Assembly: GCA_041391365.1 (NCBI GenBank)
Contig: JAWKOC010000003.1
Location: 62,001 to 126,000 of the forward strand
Length of the DNA: 64,000 nt
Direction: 5' to 3'
Source of the DNA: JAGRAX01 sp041391365
Lineage (GTDB): Bacteria > Bdellovibrionota_G > JALEGL01 > JAGRMV01
Made by a program: the position numbers and the translations under genes. Below, piece by piece: positions 61,979-64,000 of the stretch (position 1 is its first letter; every line of letters begins with the position of its first letter). The notes below the pieces were generated by a model. That model did not search any database. It was not told the origin of the DNA and was given only the letters and a program-made list of their open reading frames with translations.

Positions 61979-62872
61979 TTATAAAATTTCGATTCCCCTC
62001 AATTTTGCACTTCGACTTCGAGGATTGGCTTTCTGTTCTTCCTTTCCAGCCACAACAACATGCTGATTGAGCCAACGGATTTTTTTTTCCTGCTTGGCCT
62101 GACGAAAAACATGTTTGATCAATCGATCCTCGATCGAATGAAAACTCAAAACGGTAATCCTACAAGCTTGGGGACAGATTTGAATCAATTTTTGCAAAGT
62201 TTTTTCAATTTCCCCCAACTCATCATTGACCTTCATGCGAAGGGCCTGAAAGGTCTTGGTGGCAGGATGTATTTTTTGATGCCTTGCACTAGATGGATAG
62301 GCGTGAAAGACCAAATCTGCCAGATCCATTGTGGTGGCAAGAGTACCAGAGGCAAGTTTTTGATGGATGGCTTTGGCAATTCTGCGACTGTATCTTTCCT
62401 CACCATAATAATAGAGAACATCGGCCAACTCTCGCTCATCCAGCTCACACAAAAGGTCCAACGCCGTGTGCTGATCTCGTTGGTCCATTCTCATGTCAAG
62501 CGGTGCGTCAAATCGAAAGGAAAATCCCCGATCGCCTTCATCCAACTGAAAACTAGAGACTCCACAGTCGATCAGTACACCCGAAACCTGCTCAAGATCT
62601 TGCTTGGCCATGTGCTCATCAAATCGGCTCATGGGAGCATGGATCAGCTGAACTCGATCTCCAAAAACCGCCAAACGCTTTTTGCAGCGATCGATCGCCG
62701 CAGCATCTCGGTCCAATCCCCACAATTTTCCATCAGGACCTGTGCGTTCCAATATGGCCAACCCGTGTCCTGCACCTCCCAAGGTCAAATCTATATAATT
62801 TTTTTGAGGTGCACATCCAAGCATCTCTACAATCTCGGGAACCAAAATCGGTATATGACCCACAGCATTCAC
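61979..62872 (-). CDS. rsmH: 16S rRNA m4C1402 methyltransferase
   Basis: A 297-residue SAM methyltransferase (MraW) modifying 16S rRNA C1402. The SAM loop is YIDLTLGGAGHGLAILE, with GVLIDCGVSSFQLDEGDRGFSF and RITVLSFHSIEDRLIKHVF. It starts with GTG at 62872, because no in-frame ATG lies near, and heads the dcw cluster. No mraZ gene precedes it; the 160 bp upstream hold no recognisable gene, only a short hairpin (CTCCAT-AGAA-ATGGAG at 62932-62947) that may end the activator transcript. Confidence 0.93.
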   Translation of the reverse strand: MNAVGHIPILVPEIVEMLGCAPQKNYIDLTLGGAGHGLAILERTGPDGKLWGLDRDAAAIDRCKKRLAVFGDRVQLIHAPMSRFDEHMAKQDLEQVSGVLIDCGVSSFQLDEGDRGFSFRFDAPLDMRMDQRDQHTALDLLCELDERELADVLYYYGEERYSRRIAKAIHQKLASGTLATTMDLADLVFHAYPSSARHQKIHPATKTFQALRMKVNDELGEIEKTLQKLIQICPQACRITVLSFHSIEDRLIKHVFRQAKQEKKIRWLNQHVVVAGKEEQKANPRSRSAKLRGIEIL

Positions 62873-63031
62873 AGCTGCAGTGTATCTCAGATTGAAGATC
62901 AGGCCCAGAGCCTAGATGCTGAAAAATCCCTCTCCATAGAAATGGAGTCAAACGATCATGTCATGGCCACAAAACTTGAACACATCGACATGCATGGATT
63001 TGATTGGCTCGATCCGGTGTTGCAAGACAAC

Positions 63032-64000
63032 CTACGATTTGTCGATACCATAATCTTTGAGGCGCTTTTCAAAAACCCTTCGTGTGGTTCCAGTGATGTG
63101 GGCGAGCTCCTCATTGGATTTTTCTGGATAGGTTGACAAAGCTTTTTCCAAAAGCTGTTTTTCCAGACTTTCTTGAAGCACACGAATCTTATGAAACCCT
63201 TTCTCAATGGGAATGGCTACATCTTGTGAAGATACAGATTGCGTAGAGGGTCGGAAGACAAGATCTTCCTTTTGAAGAATTTCATTTCTGGACATGATGC
63301 AAGCCTGCTCCAGCATATTTTCCAACTCTCTTACATTCCCAGGAAAAGAGTACTGATGAATAAATTCTTTGGCTGCCTTAGATAGTGCGCGAGTAGGGAT
63401 GCCTAGTTTCCGTGATTTTTTTGAAAGAAAGTGTTCACACAAAATATCTAGATCTTCTCTCCGCTCTCGAAGAGGAGGTAGTTGGATGTGAATGACGTTG
63501 AGTCGATAAAACAAATCTTCCCGAAATTGTCCAGAGGCAATGGCCTTTTCAATGTTTCGATTGGTCGCAGCAATCAACCGAACGTCAACATGAAAGGTCT
63601 TTTGTCCTCCAACACGTTCAAAACTTTTCTCCTGGATCAATCGAAGTAGCTTGACCTGGAGAGATGGATCCATTTCTCCAATTTCATCCAAGAACAATGT
63701 TCCCTTTTGAGCCAGTTCAAATTTTCCCTCGCGACTGCGAATGGCCCCTGAAAATGCACCTCTTTCATGTCCAAAAAGTTCACTCTCTAGCAAATGTTCA
63801 GGAACAGCGGCGCAATTCAAAGGAACAAACGGCTTGGATTTTCGCACTCCTGTATAGTGGATGGCTCTGGCCACCAACTCTTTGCCTGTCCCACTTTCAC
63901 CTGTGATGAGAACGGTTGAGTCTGTCTGCGCAGCTTTTTGCACATGATAAAAAACCTGATTCATGGCCTGGCTTTTTCCCAAAAGATCTGCAAAACGGGC
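63032..64000 (-). CDS. Sigma-54-dependent transcriptional activator (N-terminus outside window)
   Basis: An NtrC-type activator. The frame is open through the right edge (ARFADLLGKSQAM is the usual start of the AAA domain), so the sensory or receiver domain is missing from view. Walker A is GESGTGKE, Walker B is GTLFLDEIGEM, and the Arg finger region is FREDLFYRLNVI. The sigma-54 contact loop reads GAFSGA instead of the canonical GAFTGA. A Fis-type helix-turn-helix ends the protein (SNEELAHITGTTRRVFEKRL). Its target is unknown. It precedes rsmH on the same strand. Confidence 0.93.
   Translation of the reverse strand, partial: ARFADLLGKSQAMNQVFYHVQKAAQTDSTVLITGESGTGKELVARAIHYTGVRKSKPFVPLNCAAVPEHLLESELFGHERGAFSGAIRSREGKFELAQKGTLFLDEIGEMDPSLQVKLLRLIQEKSFERVGGQKTFHVDVRLIAATNRNIEKAIASGQFREDLFYRLNVIHIQLPPLRERREDLDILCEHFLSKKSRKLGIPTRALSKAAKEFIHQYSFPGNVRELENMLEQACIMSRNEILQKEDLVFRPSTQSVSSQDVAIPIEKGFHKIRVLQESLEKQLLEKALSTYPEKSNEELAHITGTTRRVFEKRLKDYGIDKS

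Noticed and set aside
62060..63136. Long open frame antisense to rsmH (~358 codons)
   Set aside because: It crosses the rsmH gene and the intergenic gap into the sigma-54 activator and shows no domain. rsmH and the activator explain the region.
1..64000. CRISPR arrays, prophage genes, intact transposases
   Set aside because: No regularly spaced repeats, no phage structural or integrase genes and no transposase motifs were found.

Overview
The window looks like a moderately AT-leaning chromosomal segment from a Gram-negative, delta-proteobacteria-like organism (Bdellovibrionota, Myxococcota or a related candidate lineage). The evidence is indirect: an OmpA-type outer-membrane protein, several lipobox lipoproteins, two eukaryotic-like Ser/Thr kinases (one fused to a formylglycine-generating-enzyme-like domain), meso-diaminopimelate peptidoglycan genes (MurE with DNPR, LysA), a sigma-54 activator, and many acyl-CoA genes. 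I see no rRNA, tRNA, CRISPR array, prophage or intact insertion sequence.

Layout. 1-5.9 kb: an OmpA-like barrel protein overlapping a truncated exported protein, then a divergent signalling set (Ser/Thr kinase-FGE, hybrid-looking histidine kinase, response regulator). 5.9-6.4 kb: a non-coding element bounded by inverted repeats. 6.4-10.8 kb: acyl-CoA dehydrogenase, the two subunits of a B12 mutase that carries the isobutyryl-CoA mutase residues rather than those of methylmalonyl-CoA mutase, and a second acyl-CoA dehydrogenase. 11.1-12.4 kb: a two-gene cassette (nucleotidyltransferase-fold protein plus winged-helix protein) behind a palindrome-covered, apparently leaderless promoter. 12.4-18.2 kb: unknown exported proteins, a methyltransferase-domain protein and two small lipoproteins. 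18.2-22.3 kb: thiolase, 3-hydroxybutyryl-CoA dehydrogenase, crotonase and lysA. 22.4-30.5 kb: a housekeeping block (secG, tpiA, pgk, Ser/Thr kinase, rpoZ, VWA protein, gmk, yicC, acpS). 30.6-38.6 kb: aminotransferase-fold protein, second thiolase, PNPOx-like protein, fabH, ogt, an AlkA-like glycosylase, gcdH, ald. 38.6-47.2 kb: a beta-helix lipoprotein, then a four-gene overlapping set (AstE-like deacylase, aldehyde dehydrogenase, 1022-residue membrane P-loop ATPase, MscS channel). 47.3-62.9 kb: the division and cell-wall (dcw) cluster from rsmH to ftsZ, without murC, murD and mraZ and with a marC gene inserted. 63.0 kb to the end: a truncated sigma-54 activator.

Metabolic reading. Isobutyryl-CoA mutase, short-chain acyl-CoA dehydrogenase, crotonase, HBD and thiolase form a continuous route from isobutyryl-CoA (valine) or butyryl-CoA to acetyl-CoA. 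Glutaryl-CoA dehydrogenase feeds crotonyl-CoA into the same route. With alanine dehydrogenase and a succinate-semialdehyde-type dehydrogenase, this suggests a life based on amino-acid or short-chain acid oxidation.

Sequence quality. Four single-base lesions, mostly in short homopolymers, interrupt mraY (one), ftsA (two) and a large exported protein (one). A fifth gene has an in-frame TAA. Because mraY and ftsA are essential, base-calling or assembly errors are the simplest explanation. I give the reconstructed gene spans.

The two loci most likely to be undescribed systems are the membrane P-loop ATPase/MscS pair (40.7-44.6 kb) and the nucleotidyltransferase/winged-helix cassette (11.1-12.4 kb).
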